Positions 55,358-64,000 of a DNA stretch of 64,000 nt are shown piece after piece (position 1 is the stretch's first letter; every line of letters begins with the position of its first letter). Position numbers and translations under genes: made by a program. The notes below the pieces were generated by a model. That model had not been told where the DNA came from and did not search any database. It saw nothing but the letters and a program-made list of their open reading frames with translations. The DNA comes from Providencia huaxiensis (GTDB taxonomy: Bacteria > Pseudomonadota > Gammaproteobacteria > Enterobacterales > Enterobacteriaceae), in contig NZ_CP031123.2 in the NCBI RefSeq assembly GCF_002843235.3, positions 3,162,001 through 3,226,000 on the forward strand, given 5' to 3'.

Positions 55358-56830
55358 ATGAATGCATTTTTTATGGGTGTTGACCTTGGTGGTACCGTCA
55401 TCAAAGCGGGTATCTATACCGCAGAAGGCCAAGAAATTACGGTTGCTGAGCACTCTTTTCCCACTGAAAGCCCACAGGCGGGTTTTAGTGAACGCAACAT
55501 GGAAATGTTATGGGAAGCGACTTGCAGCGTGATCCGCAAAGCGATTCAAAATAGCCAGCTCAGTGCCGCCCAAATTTCCGGTGTCAGTTTCTCTTCCCAC
55601 GGTAAAGGGCTTTATTTGCTCAATAGCCAAGGAAAGCCAGTTAGAAATGGGATTGTGTCATCTGATTCACGCGCTCAATCCATTGTTGATGAATGGCACC
55701 AAAACGGTACTGCGGATAAAGCTTACCCATTGAGTTTGCAGCAATTATGGGCTTCTCATCCCGTGGCACTACTGCGTTGGCTAAAACAACACGAGCCTGA
55801 TAATTATCGCGATACTCAGCATGTTTTGATGGTTCATGACTATATTCGCTATCGCTTAACCGACCAAATTGCCTGCGAAGAAACCAATATTTCTGGCAGC
55901 CAATTATTTAACCAAATCCAGTCGAGTTATGACCCTAAACTATGCCAACTGTTTGGTATTGATGAGGCAAATGACAAACTAGCTCCCGTGATTAACTCGG
56001 CCCAATTAGCGGGTACCGTAACCCACAAAGCTGCCGCAGAATCTGGACTGGTGGAAGGAACCCCTGTATTTGGTGGCTTCTTTGATGTAGTCGGCGCAGC
56101 GTTAGCATCTGGGGTGAGTCAAAAAGATAAACTCAGTGCGGTAGCAGGCACTTGGACTATTTCAACGCGTGTCTTTGATGAAATTGTGCCTTCTGATTAC
56201 CCATACGTTTGGAGTAAATACTGCATCCCAGGCACCTATTTTGTCCATGAAGGCAGCCCGACCTCAGCCAGTAACCTCGCATGGTTTACTCGGCACTTCT
56301 TCAATCAGCGTTTGCAAGATTATGACGTACTGAATCACTGCGTGGCTGAAGGGGCAACACGGCAAAATGATATTCTGTTTTTCCCTTGGCTGTACGGTTC
56401 TAACTACCACAGTAATTTGCACGGTGGCCTACTCGGTTTGAGCTCACACCATACAGATGCTGATATTGTTTATGCTATCTATCAAGGGATTGTATTCTCA
56501 CATTTGTTGCATCAAGACCGTATTGTTGGCCTTGATAATACAACCGAATCCATTCGGTTCACGGGTGGCCCAACACAATCACCACTGTGGATGCAAATGT
56601 TCTGTGATGCCAGTAACTTGCCGTTAGATGTCGTCAACGTGCAGCAATCAGGTTGCCAAGCCGCTGCACTTTGTGCCGCAGTCGGAACAGGTTATTATTC
56701 AGGTTTTGATGTCGCTATTGCGGCAAGTACCCCAAAAATCACCACTTATCAACCGAATGCAATTAGCCATCAACAGCTACGTGACAAATTTGCTCGTTTT
56801 AAAGCAGTTGCCGATGCATTGAGCCAATAA
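55358..56830 (+). CDS. lyxK: L-xylulose kinase (FGGY family)
   Basis: A 490-residue sugar kinase. It matches E. coli LyxK: the N-terminal ATP motif GVDLGGTVIKAGIY, the substrate region SSHGKGLYLL and SSDSRAQSIVDEW, LKQHEPDNY, LMVHDYIRYRL, the catalytic Asp in GGFFDVVGAA, and RFTGGPTQSPLWMQM near the C-terminus. It phosphorylates L-xylulose to L-xylulose 5-phosphate. It is the last gene of the ABC-epimerase-kinase operon and is followed by a strong terminator. Confidence 0.9.
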   Translation: MNAFFMGVDLGGTVIKAGIYTAEGQEITVAEHSFPTESPQAGFSERNMEMLWEATCSVIRKAIQNSQLSAAQISGVSFSSHGKGLYLLNSQGKPVRNGIVSSDSRAQSIVDEWHQNGTADKAYPLSLQQLWASHPVALLRWLKQHEPDNYRDTQHVLMVHDYIRYRLTDQIACEETNISGSQLFNQIQSSYDPKLCQLFGIDEANDKLAPVINSAQLAGTVTHKAAAESGLVEGTPVFGGFFDVVGAALASGVSQKDKLSAVAGTWTISTRVFDEIVPSDYPYVWSKYCIPGTYFVHEGSPTSASNLAWFTRHFFNQRLQDYDVLNHCVAEGATRQNDILFFPWLYGSNYHSNLHGGLLGLSSHHTDADIVYAIYQGIVFSHLLHQDRIVGLDNTTESIRFTGGPTQSPLWMQMFCDASNLPLDVVNVQQSGCQAAALCAAVGTGYYSGFDVAIAASTPKITTYQPNAISHQQLRDKFARFKAVADALSQ

Positions 56831-56850
56831 TTTATTGAATAAAAATAATA

Positions 56851-56887
56851 AAGGCAGAACTTATAACTCAGTTCTGCCTTACTTTTT
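56851..56887 (+). terminator. Rho-independent terminator after lyxK
   Basis: AAGGCAGAACT and AGTTCTGCCTT form a perfect 11-bp stem with an 8-base loop, followed by ACTTTTT. Confidence 0.93.
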
Positions 56888-57227
56888 CTAGACTAATAAA
56901 TTATCGTTCTTGATTGCAGTAAGAAATGAATTAGCGCCCTTTCTTTTAGCCCGTTAAAGCCCAAAACGTCCCATGAGCAAAACTATTAAAAATGATGCTT
57001 TGACGAAATCACATACTCTGTGAAAAACCTATCTGAACTTTTTATTACACCCATTACATCAAAAGTTGTGACAGTGATCGTTAATTAAACATTTATCGCC
57101 ATTTGGTTAGTGATATAGCTCTGATTTTGCTCTTTCGTCACTAGAAAGCATTATGGAACCGGTTCCATAATAAGTCATTCGCAATGACAAATGGGTTAAA
57201 TACCCTTCAATCAGACAGAGGAAAGTC
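56888..57227 (+). other. Upstream region of the kgu operon
   Basis: About 340 bases without a gene. It carries the operator palindrome at 57151-57170, and the promoter of the 2-ketogluconate operon should lie just upstream of that. I see no further strong elements. Confidence 0.5.
57151..57170. promoter_or_regulatory. PtxS-type operator, perfect 20-bp palindrome
   Basis: TTATGGAACC is followed directly by its reverse complement GGTTCCATAA. The ACCGGT centre is typical of LacI-family operators and close to the TGAAACCGGTTTCA site known for Pseudomonas PtxS. It lies about 57 bases before kguE. The repressor encoded at 61873-62913 is the expected ligand. Confidence 0.85.
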
Positions 57228-57977
57228 ATGAGCAAAGACATTATCATTGTTACTGCCGCCTACGGTGCACAAACCGTAAAACAATTAGGGGGCCAACAAG
57301 CTTTATTCGATATTATTCAAAGCAGCCACGCGGATGGTGCTGAGATCCGTCAAGAACTATTGCTACCAAGCGATAATTTTTTTGATATTGCCAAAGGACT
57401 GCAATCAAGACAGCTCACTGCGGTTTATTCCGTGCCAGACACGCTATTCCAACAGCATACCTCTATCGCAATCACTAAACTGCAAGGCTATTTTGAAGAT
57501 GCCAAACAACTTAATGCTCGCTTTTTAAAACTATCACTCGGTGAATTACCAGAAAATTATGATTTATCCGAAGTCATTAACCTTCTCAATCAATACACCA
57601 CACAGTTAGTGATCGAGAATGACCAAACCGAGGTTGGCGGTCACATTGCGCCTCTTGAACGTTTTTTTGCTGATGTAAAACACCAAAATCTACCTATAAA
57701 AATGGCATTTGATATGGCGAATTGGTATTGGCATCAAGAAGATCCGTTAAAAGCCGCACATATTTTTGCCCCCCAAGTCGCTTACATTCACGTTAAAGCC
57801 TGCCAATTACGTGGCAATAAATGCGTTGCAGTAGCACTTGATGACAGCGATGGCACATGGAAAGAAGTGCTAAACGCGCTCCCGAATGACGTTCCTTGTG
57901 GTATCGAGTTTCCACTCGAAGACCACGATTTACGCGCAGTCACTGAATACTATGTTTCTCTGTTGAAGGAGATTTAA
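57228..57977 (+). CDS. kguE: KguE-like sugar-phosphate isomerase/epimerase
   Basis: A 249-residue TIM-barrel protein of the xylose-isomerase-like superfamily. Glu and His metal ligands are visible around LVIENDQTEVGG, KMAFDMANWYWHQED and YIHVKACQ, with a C-terminal GIEFPLEDHD. It is the first gene of a kguEKTD-like operon as in Pseudomonas; the exact reaction of KguE is not settled. AGAGGAAA lies before the ATG. It is 4 bases from kguK. Confidence 0.85.
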   Translation: MSKDIIIVTAAYGAQTVKQLGGQQALFDIIQSSHADGAEIRQELLLPSDNFFDIAKGLQSRQLTAVYSVPDTLFQQHTSIAITKLQGYFEDAKQLNARFLKLSLGELPENYDLSEVINLLNQYTTQLVIENDQTEVGGHIAPLERFFADVKHQNLPIKMAFDMANWYWHQEDPLKAAHIFAPQVAYIHVKACQLRGNKCVAVALDDSDGTWKEVLNALPNDVPCGIEFPLEDHDLRAVTEYYVSLLKEI

Positions 57978-57981
57978 CATC

Positions 57982-58962
57982 ATGAAAAATCAATTAGATG
58001 TTATCACTCTTGGTGAAGCCATGATGATGTTTGTGGCAACACAAACAGGGGAATTGCACGAAGTTGAAAGTTTCGTCCGTCGCGCAGCCGGTGCTGAGCT
58101 GAATGTCGCCATCGGCCTGTCTCGCCTAGGGTTAAGAAGTGGCTGGATAAGCCGACTTGGCGATGACTCCTTCGGGCGTTTTATTCAAGCCACTTTGGAT
58201 AAAGAACAACTAGATACTCAATGCGTTACAGTGGACTCTCGTTACCCAACGGGCTTCCAACTTAAATCTAAAGCCGAAAATGGAACCGATCCCATCGTGG
58301 AGTATTTCCGTAAAGGATCAGCAGCCAGCCATTTAGATCTCACTGACTTTAATGAAGCGTATTTTCTGTCTGCCCGTCATTTACATTTAAGTGGCGTGGC
58401 AGCCGCACTTTCGCCCACCAGCTATCAACTTTCACTGTATGCAGCAAAATGGATGCGAAATGTAGGTAAAACACTGTCATTTGACCCCAATTTGCGCCCA
58501 TCCCTATGGAAAAGTGAACAGGAAATGGTCGAACAGCTCAACCAACTCGCGTTCCAAGCTAATTGGGTCTTACCCGGCTTAAAAGAAGGCAAAATCCTGA
58601 CGGGCTTCGACCAACCCGAGTCTATTGCTGATTTTTATCTCGCTCAAGGTGTCGAAGTGGTTGTGATTAAAACCGGGGAACACGGAGCATATTATAAAAC
58701 GGCAAATAACCAACAGGGCATAGCACCTGCCGTTCATGTGAAACACGTCATTGATACCGTCGGAGCTGGTGATGGTTTCGCCGTTGGCGTTATTAGCGCC
58801 TTACTTGAAGGTTTGACATTACCACAAGCTGTTGCAAGAGGTAATTTTGTTGGAGCAAGAGCCATTCAAGTTATTGGCGACAGTGAAGGTTTACCAACTC
58901 AGGCACAACTGCAGCATGAAATGGCATTACTGTCTGCAGCCACCACTAAAGCGGTATGTTAA
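57982..58962 (+). CDS. kguK: 2-ketogluconokinase (PfkB family)
   Basis: A 326-residue ribokinase-fold kinase expected to form 2-keto-6-phosphogluconate. AAGAELNVAIGLSRLGLRSG near the N-terminus is the substrate-binding PfkB region, and DTVGAGDGFAVGV is the C-terminal ATP/catalytic motif with its catalytic Asp. By sequence alone it could be a 2-keto-3-deoxygluconate kinase (KdgK-like); the surrounding kgu genes favour 2-ketogluconate. Confidence 0.87.
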   Translation: MKNQLDVITLGEAMMMFVATQTGELHEVESFVRRAAGAELNVAIGLSRLGLRSGWISRLGDDSFGRFIQATLDKEQLDTQCVTVDSRYPTGFQLKSKAENGTDPIVEYFRKGSAASHLDLTDFNEAYFLSARHLHLSGVAAALSPTSYQLSLYAAKWMRNVGKTLSFDPNLRPSLWKSEQEMVEQLNQLAFQANWVLPGLKEGKILTGFDQPESIADFYLAQGVEVVVIKTGEHGAYYKTANNQQGIAPAVHVKHVIDTVGAGDGFAVGVISALLEGLTLPQAVARGNFVGARAIQVIGDSEGLPTQAQLQHEMALLSAATTKAVC

Positions 58963-58975
58963 AAGGAAATCGATT

Positions 58976-60256
58976 ATGACAATGAATACTCCAGCAGCGT
59001 CACGTTGGTGGCGCATCATGCCAATCGTGTTTATCACCTATAGCCTTGCCTACTTAGACAGAGCCAACTACAGTTTTGCCGCTGCCGCAGGGATCAACGC
59101 GGACTTAGGGATTACCAAAGGGATGTCGTCCCTACTCGGCTCATTATTTTTCCTTGGCTATTTCTTTTTCCAAATACCGGGGGCTATTTATGCAGAAAAG
59201 CGCAGTGTCCGTAAACTCATTTTTGCTTGTATCTTCCTATGGGGCTTATTCGCTAGTTTAACTGGCATGGTGAGCAATATCCCAATGCTAGTGATTATTC
59301 GCTTTAGCCTAGGGGTCGTCGAAGCCGCGGTCATGCCTGCGATGCTTATCTATATCAGTAACTGGTTTACCCAATCAGAGCGCTCTCGCGCCAATACTTT
59401 TTTAATTCTAGGCAACCCCGTTACGGTACTGTGGATGTCCGTGCTATCCGGTTATCTCATTCAAGCCTTCGGTTGGCGTGAAATGTTTATCATTGAAGGA
59501 GTGCCTGCGATTTTATGGGCCTTTTTCTGGTGGAGAACAGCACGAGATAAGCCAAACCAAGTCAATTGGTTAAGCCAATCAGAAAAAGAGACATTAGATA
59601 AGATCCTGAGTGACGAACAGAAAAACATCAAACCCGTTCGTAATTACCGTGAAGCCTTCAAGTCTCGTAATGTGATTTTACTCTGCGCTCAATATTTCTG
59701 TTGGAGCATTGGGGTGTATGGCTTTGTGCTGTGGTTGCCATCCATTATTCGTGGCGCATCCAACCTCGGGATGGTAGAAACAGGTTGGCTTTCCGCAGTC
59801 CCATACCTTGCAGCAACGATGGCTATGATCTTAGTTTCATGGGCATCTGACCGAATGCATAACCGCAAATTATTTGTCTGGCCAATGCTTTTGCTCGGTG
59901 CGGTGTGTTTCCTCGGTTCATACTTACTCGGTAGCACGAATTTCTGGTTCTCTTATACCTTATTAGTGATTGCAGGTGCTGCAATGTACGCCCCATACGG
60001 GCCCTTCTTCGCTATCATTCCTGAAATGTTGCCAAAGAACGTTGCTGGTGGTGCAATGGCATTAATCAATAGTATGGGCGCATTAGGTTCATTCTTTGGT
60101 TCATGGTTTGTGGGTTACTTAAATGGGGCGACAGGTAGCCCAAGTGCCTCGTATATGTTTATGGGGATCGCATTGTTAGCTTCGGTTTTCTTTACCCTGA
60201 TTGTTAAACCAAACCAAGAGCAAAAGAGTGATGCCGTCATCACAGAGCATGCTTAA
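58976..60256 (+). CDS. kguT: 2-ketogluconate transporter (MFS, ACS family)
   Basis: A 426-residue 12-helix permease. YLDRANYSFAAAAGIN near helix 1 and SLGVVEAAVMPAMLIYISNWF are ACS-family signatures. The ATG at 58976 has AAAAGGA 9 bases upstream; a longer frame that runs back into kguK is not supported. The third gene of the kgu-like operon, it should import 2-ketogluconate by proton symport. Confidence 0.88.
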   Translation: MTMNTPAASRWWRIMPIVFITYSLAYLDRANYSFAAAAGINADLGITKGMSSLLGSLFFLGYFFFQIPGAIYAEKRSVRKLIFACIFLWGLFASLTGMVSNIPMLVIIRFSLGVVEAAVMPAMLIYISNWFTQSERSRANTFLILGNPVTVLWMSVLSGYLIQAFGWREMFIIEGVPAILWAFFWWRTARDKPNQVNWLSQSEKETLDKILSDEQKNIKPVRNYREAFKSRNVILLCAQYFCWSIGVYGFVLWLPSIIRGASNLGMVETGWLSAVPYLAATMAMILVSWASDRMHNRKLFVWPMLLLGAVCFLGSYLLGSTNFWFSYTLLVIAGAAMYAPYGPFFAIIPEMLPKNVAGGAMALINSMGALGSFFGSWFVGYLNGATGSPSASYMFMGIALLASVFFTLIVKPNQEQKSDAVITEHA

Positions 60257-60266
60257 AAGGGACACC

Positions 60267-61241
60267 ATGAAAAAGAATATTGTTTTATATAAATCCATTC
60301 CCGCAGATCAACTTGAGCGGCTACAGCAGCACTTTAATGTCACTGCATTTGATAGCATTACCCCTGAGAATCTCGCTTGCTTTAAACAAGCTTTGACGAG
60401 TGCTGACGGCATTATTGGTGCTAGTTACCCTATCACAGCAGATGACATTGCCAATGCACCAAATTTGAAAGCCGCGTCGACCATTTCGGTTGGTGTCGAC
60501 CAATTTGATATTGACGCCATGAATGCCAGAAAAATTGCATTGATGCATACCCCCAATGTATTAACCGAAACCACCGCGGATACCATTTTTACATTAGTGC
60601 TTTGCAGTGCGCGACGCATTATCGAAATGGCTGAGATGGTCAAAAACGGCCAATGGACCCAAAGTATTGGTGAAAATGCATACGGCAGCAATGTGCATGG
60701 TAAAACGATTGGTATACTCGGAATGGGGCGTATTGGCTATGCTGTCGCTAAACGTGCTCACTTAGGCTTCGGAATGCCAGTTCTCTATTACAATAACCAT
60801 ATCCACTCCGATGCAGAAAACCAGCTTAACGCACGCCGTTGTGACCTCGATTCATTACTCGCGGAATCTGATTTTGTCTGTGTTGTACTGCCATTATTAC
60901 CTTCAACCGAAAAATTGATCGGCAAAAATGAGTTGGAAAAAATGAAACCCAGTGCGTTTTTGATCAACGGTTCAAGAGGTCGAATTATTGATGAGGCCGC
61001 GCTGACCGATGCATTAGAAATGGGCATAATTCGTGGAGCGGGTTTAGATGTGTTTGAGGTGGAGCCGCTTCCAAGCAACTCTAAGCTACTCACGCTGCCA
61101 AATGTGGTTGCTCTGCCGCATATCGGTTCTGCCACCCATGAAACCCGTTATGCTATGGTCGAATGTGCCGTTGATAACCTAATAGCGGCTTTAAAGGGTG
61201 ACCTAAGCCAAAACTGTGTTAACCCTGAAACAGCAAAATAA
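60267..61241 (+). CDS. kguD: 2-keto-6-phosphogluconate reductase (D-2-hydroxyacid dehydrogenase family)
   Basis: A 324-residue NAD(P)H-dependent reductase that would turn 2-keto-6-phosphogluconate into 6-phosphogluconate. The cofactor motif is IGILGMGRIGYAVAKRA; the catalytic Arg, Glu and His are in NGSRGRIID, DVFEVEP and LPHIGSATHETR. It also resembles GhrB/TkrA. ATG 60267 follows AAAAGGG and starts 10 bases after kguT. The operon ends at the hairpin at 61252. Confidence 0.9.
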   Translation: MKKNIVLYKSIPADQLERLQQHFNVTAFDSITPENLACFKQALTSADGIIGASYPITADDIANAPNLKAASTISVGVDQFDIDAMNARKIALMHTPNVLTETTADTIFTLVLCSARRIIEMAEMVKNGQWTQSIGENAYGSNVHGKTIGILGMGRIGYAVAKRAHLGFGMPVLYYNNHIHSDAENQLNARRCDLDSLLAESDFVCVVLPLLPSTEKLIGKNELEKMKPSAFLINGSRGRIIDEAALTDALEMGIIRGAGLDVFEVEPLPSNSKLLTLPNVVALPHIGSATHETRYAMVECAVDNLIAALKGDLSQNCVNPETAK

Positions 61242-61251
61242 CTCAGAACCT

Positions 61252-61279
61252 AAAGAACCCTAATTTGTTAGGGTTCTTT
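61252..61279. terminator. Bidirectional terminator after kguD
   Basis: AAAGAACCCTAA and TTAGGGTTCTTT form a perfect 12-bp stem with a 4-base loop, between convergent genes. Confidence 0.92.
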
Positions 61280-61292
61280 GCCTATTTACCCA

Positions 61293-61760
61293 TCAATGCT
61301 CATGAGCACGTCCCGGTCGAGCAACACTGCTTCGTTCACACTCCGTCAGAAATTGGATAGAATTCAGTTTACTGGTCGATGGCGCTAAATAATATAACCC
61401 CACTGTTTTTTGAGTTGGTGAGTAAATTTCCAACATGCCATTGACATCAGAATAATAATCACCTTTATTTATCACGATGTTAAAGTCTTTTATTTTCTCA
61501 ACACGTCGCTGCTCTGTACTTTTCACTAGCGGATAACTCATATACTCATAGCCAACAAAATCAACAATATTGACCTGACCATTATTGAAAAAGACTTGTA
61601 CCTTACTTGCCCCTGTTGGAAAGGTAAATTTGCCGTTACGTTCTAATGTGATGTGATTATAACTTTGGTCTACTTGGCAGGTATACTCTTTGACCTGACT
61701 TCTGGTGCTACAACCCGCTAAAACAAGGCTAGCTAGCAATAATATCCCTATCTTTTTCAT
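61293..61760 (-). CDS. Small predicted lipoprotein of unknown function
   Basis: A 155-residue protein with a lipoprotein signal peptide: hydrophobic core, then lipobox LAGC with the lipidated Cys17. The mature part is beta-rich, contains a second Cys soon after (YTCQVDQSYNH) and one near the C-terminus (TECERS), and ends in a basic tail (ARPGRAHEH). I do not recognise the family. It lies between kguD and ptxS but is on the opposite strand to kgu, so the neighbourhood may not be meaningful. Confidence 0.75.
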   Translation of the reverse strand: MKKIGILLLASLVLAGCSTRSQVKEYTCQVDQSYNHITLERNGKFTFPTGASKVQVFFNNGQVNIVDFVGYEYMSYPLVKSTEQRRVEKIKDFNIVINKGDYYSDVNGMLEIYSPTQKTVGLYYLAPSTSKLNSIQFLTECERSSVARPGRAHEH

Positions 61761-61872
61761 ATGTTCCCTATGCTCTCAAAATGGTTATAATTTAGTCTAC
61801 ACACCAGTATACATGTAATAAACCTTAAGCTAAATTGGTAAATGGTAACCAAATTTTAAGAGCCGTTAAAAA

Positions 61873-62913
61873 CTACAATGTCGTTGATTTACGGATCAGT
61901 AGTTCCCCATTAAATAAGTATTGCACTGGGGGTTTATCTGGGTCTTCCAGCTTTTCTAGCAAGCACTCCACCGCCTTGTGCCCCATTTCCGCTGTCGGTT
62001 GTGACACCGAAGTCACCCCTTGCCCAGCTAATGCAGCCCATTCGAGGTTATCGAAACTTAAAAAACCAATATCTGTCCCCCAACGTAGCCCTTGCTTATT
62101 CATGACATATGCCAACTGCAAGGTCAGCACGCCATTGGCGGCGACAATCACTTTGCGCATACCACGATGTGCCGTACAAAAATCAGCAACGATGGCTTCT
62201 AATTTTGCCGGGTCAGGCAAGGTCACTTCATGAAATTCGCTTTGAATATGTTGATGGCTCTGCGATAACGCTTGGAATGTCTGTAAACGCTCCTGACGTG
62301 CGCTGTTATACACAATGGGCTCAGTCACGAAGCAAATCGCTTCAAATCCTTGTTCAATCAGATGATTAAAGGCCATTTGTGCAGAAGCGGGGTTATCTAA
62401 CCCAACCATATCACTGGGAAAGTTATCGATTTTTCTATCTAATAAGACAAAAGGAAGCGTGGTTTCTTTCAACACATCAATGAATTGCTCATTAACACCC
62501 GCTGAATTTATAATAAGCCCATCCACGCGGTAACCTTTTAGTAGCTGAATAAATTGGCATTCACGCTCAATGCTATTATTGGCATTGCAAACCACTGTCA
62601 TAAAACCTTGTTTGATTGACTCGGCTTCCACCCCTTTTAGGACTTCAACAGAGAATGGGTTACCGATATCGGCAATAATCAAGCCAATCAAGCCTGTCCG
62701 CCCATGTTTCAAGCTACGTGCCATTTGGTTGGGGCGATAGTTTAATTCACGGATGGCACTTTCAATACGTTGACGCAAATTATCTGAAAGCAAATGGAAT
62801 TCACCATTCAAATAACGTGAGATACTGGTTTTCCCTGCCTGAGCTTTGGCAGCGACATCTTTGATCGTGGCAACTTTTTGCGTTTTCGGGGCCATAGCTT
62901 GCGGTTTTCCCAT
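61873..62913 (-). CDS. ptxS: PtxS-like LacI-family repressor of 2-ketogluconate use
   Basis: A 346-residue LacI-type repressor. The N-terminal helix-turn-helix and hinge (ATIKDVAAKAQAGKTSISRY, then RPNQMARSLKHGRTGLIG) are followed by a ribose-binding-like ligand domain (ADIGNPFSVEVLKGVEAE; FVTEPIVYNSARQERLQTF). These stretches match Pseudomonas PtxS closely by eye, and the kguEKTD genes just upstream support the role. It should bind the palindrome at 57151. The start could be ATG 62913 or ATG 62895; neither has an ideal ribosome binding site. Confidence 0.85.
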   Translation of the reverse strand: MGKPQAMAPKTQKVATIKDVAAKAQAGKTSISRYLNGEFHLLSDNLRQRIESAIRELNYRPNQMARSLKHGRTGLIGLIIADIGNPFSVEVLKGVEAESIKQGFMTVVCNANNSIERECQFIQLLKGYRVDGLIINSAGVNEQFIDVLKETTLPFVLLDRKIDNFPSDMVGLDNPASAQMAFNHLIEQGFEAICFVTEPIVYNSARQERLQTFQALSQSHQHIQSEFHEVTLPDPAKLEAIVADFCTAHRGMRKVIVAANGVLTLQLAYVMNKQGLRWGTDIGFLSFDNLEWAALAGQGVTSVSQPTAEMGHKAVECLLEKLEDPDKPPVQYLFNGELLIRKSTTL

Positions 62914-62956
62914 TCTCTAAAAACATCACCAAGTGGTTATCTTACTCGAGTAAGCG

Positions 62957-63928
62957 TCATTTTACTTGTGATATTGCGTTAACTTGCTGTTTTAACCATT
63001 GAATAAAAATATCTGCCTTCGGATTACGTTTATCATTAAGCATCGCAAAATAGTGGCGTTGTTCGCACTTCAGCGAAATGTCGCCAAATGGCATTACTAG
63101 TTCTTGCCGCTTAAGACGTTTTTCAACCAATTGTTTACGCCCCATGGCTACACCTGCATGGTTCATGGCGGCAACAATCGCTAGATCAGAACGATCAAAA
63201 CATAAGTTTCGGCGATGAGGAAACAACGTTAATTGGTAATACTCACTCCACGCCTTCCATTCATCATAGTCAGAGTTACTGCTCCATGCTTGCCTATCAT
63301 GCAATAAAGTACAATTTTTCAATTGGTGCATATTATTAAGTAAATCATGCTGTTCTGCATATTGTGGGCTACAAACTGGGACAATTGATTCTGACATTAA
63401 ATCTTCACAATATAAGTTTGGCCGAGTGATATCATCATAATAAATAGCAACATCAATACCATAACCTCGAAAATTAACGTCATCGTTCCCTGTTAATAGA
63501 TTCAATTGAATCGAGGGGTATTGATGAGCAAAATCCGCAATTTTGGGAATTAACCAGCACTGAGCGATGGATGGTCGCGAATATACCGTAAGTTCACCCG
63601 AGATTTCTTGGTTCTTGATATCAATGATTTCTTGGTTAATATCATCCAAATTTTTGCGTAAAGCCCAGTAAATCCGCTCACCATCAACCGTCAATTCAAT
63701 GCGCCGATGAAAACGTTCAAATAATTTAAACCCCAATTCCCCTTCTAGGGTGTTAATTCGGTGGCTAACTGCACTAGGCGTTAACGCCAGTTCCTGTGCC
63801 GCCAATGCAAAAGAGCAGTGCCGTGCCGCCGCTTCAAAGGTATGTAGACGCGATAGCTGATAACTTGATAACCGTTTATTCCACTGAATAAATCCAGATT
63901 GCTCAAATTGATTGAAATGTGCTGACAC
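62957..63928 (-). CDS. dsdC: LysR-family activator DsdC of D-serine utilisation
   Basis: A 323-residue LysR regulator that in E. coli activates the D-serine permease and deaminase genes dsdXA. The helix-turn-helix (SFALAAQELALTPSAVSHRI) and the effector domain (LTVYSRPSIAQCWLIPKI, LLTGNDDVNFRGYGIDVAIYYDD in two parts, CTLLHDRQAWS, FDRSDLAIVAAMNHAGVAMG) match E. coli DsdC closely. I chose GTG 63928 with GGAGG upstream; ATG 63958 is an alternative. dsdX and dsdA would be expected beyond the right edge. Confidence 0.92.
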   Translation of the reverse strand: MSAHFNQFEQSGFIQWNKRLSSYQLSRLHTFEAAARHCSFALAAQELALTPSAVSHRINTLEGELGFKLFERFHRRIELTVDGERIYWALRKNLDDINQEIIDIKNQEISGELTVYSRPSIAQCWLIPKIADFAHQYPSIQLNLLTGNDDVNFRGYGIDVAIYYDDITRPNLYCEDLMSESIVPVCSPQYAEQHDLLNNMHQLKNCTLLHDRQAWSSNSDYDEWKAWSEYYQLTLFPHRRNLCFDRSDLAIVAAMNHAGVAMGRKQLVEKRLKRQELVMPFGDISLKCEQRHYFAMLNDKRNPKADIFIQWLKQQVNAISQVK

Positions 63929-64000
63929 AACGCCTCCGATAAAAACAATGACCCCCAATGATCTCTACAATACCCATTTTAAGATGAATTAGGGTGACTC

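Overview
The window is AT-rich (about 40% GC by eye) enterobacterial DNA. CutC of the long N-terminally extended form, PotABCD, FumA, UxaA, AraD, LyxK and DsdC look like enterobacterial orthologues. An MrpJ-like regulator beside a chaperone-usher fimbrial operon and a GRM2-type choline microcompartment locus point to Morganellaceae, most likely Providencia. The genus is an inference from gene content and composition. I saw no rRNA, tRNA, CRISPR array, insertion sequence or prophage.

Layout. 1-8.9 kb (minus strand): a choline-degrading microcompartment operon in the order cmcA-cmcB-cmcC-cutF-cmcD-cutO-cutC-cutD-cmcE; the last gene runs off the left edge. 9.4-13.4 kb: a NicC-like FAD monooxygenase, a ToxR/ToxS-like membrane regulator pair, and a TetR repressor with a palindromic operator divergent from an NADPH-dependent FMN reductase. 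13.5-17.5 kb: potABCD polyamine transporter. 18.4-20.0 kb: class I fumarase. 20.2-26.1 kb: a fimbrial operon (pilin, usher, chaperone, minor pilin, tip adhesin) with an XRE/MrpJ-like gene upstream. 26.1-27.9 kb: a decayed, gene-poor stretch with a frameshifted nitrilase remnant and a second coding remnant. 27.9-34.8 kb: seven tightly overlapping genes (KAS III-like condensing enzyme, extended SDR, metallo-beta-lactamase-fold hydrolase, F390-synthetase-like adenylating enzyme, PAP2 phosphatase, sterol-desaturase/AGMO-like hydroxylase, fatty-acid desaturase). I know no characterised pathway with this set, and it is the best candidate for an undescribed system here. 34.8-36.1 kb: a secreted polysaccharide-deacetylase-like protein.

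36.4-42.5 kb is a sugar-acid region: a mandelate-racemase-type enolase-superfamily dehydratase, an ACS-family MFS transporter, a Crp-type regulator, a UxuR/ExuR-like GntR regulator and altronate dehydratase. An identical 13-bp operator-like sequence lies upstream of both the dehydratase and uxaA. 42.7-47.4 kb: an RpiR regulator and a mannose-family PTS (IIA, IIB, IIC, IID) ending in a tyrosine-phosphatase-like protein. 47.6-56.8 kb: araD, a DeoR regulator, a sugar ABC importer, a UlaE-like epimerase and an L-xylulose kinase, which together make a route from an imported pentose (probably L-xylulose or a relative) to D-xylulose 5-phosphate. 57.2-62.9 kb: a 2-ketogluconate operon (kguEKTD) with a perfect 20-bp palindrome upstream and a PtxS-like LacI repressor downstream, separated by a small lipoprotein gene. 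62.9-63.9 kb: dsdC, regulator of D-serine use; its usual targets would lie beyond the right edge.

The window is mostly a run of self-contained catabolic cassettes, each with its own regulator, interrupted by one adhesin operon and one probable lipid-biosynthesis operon.
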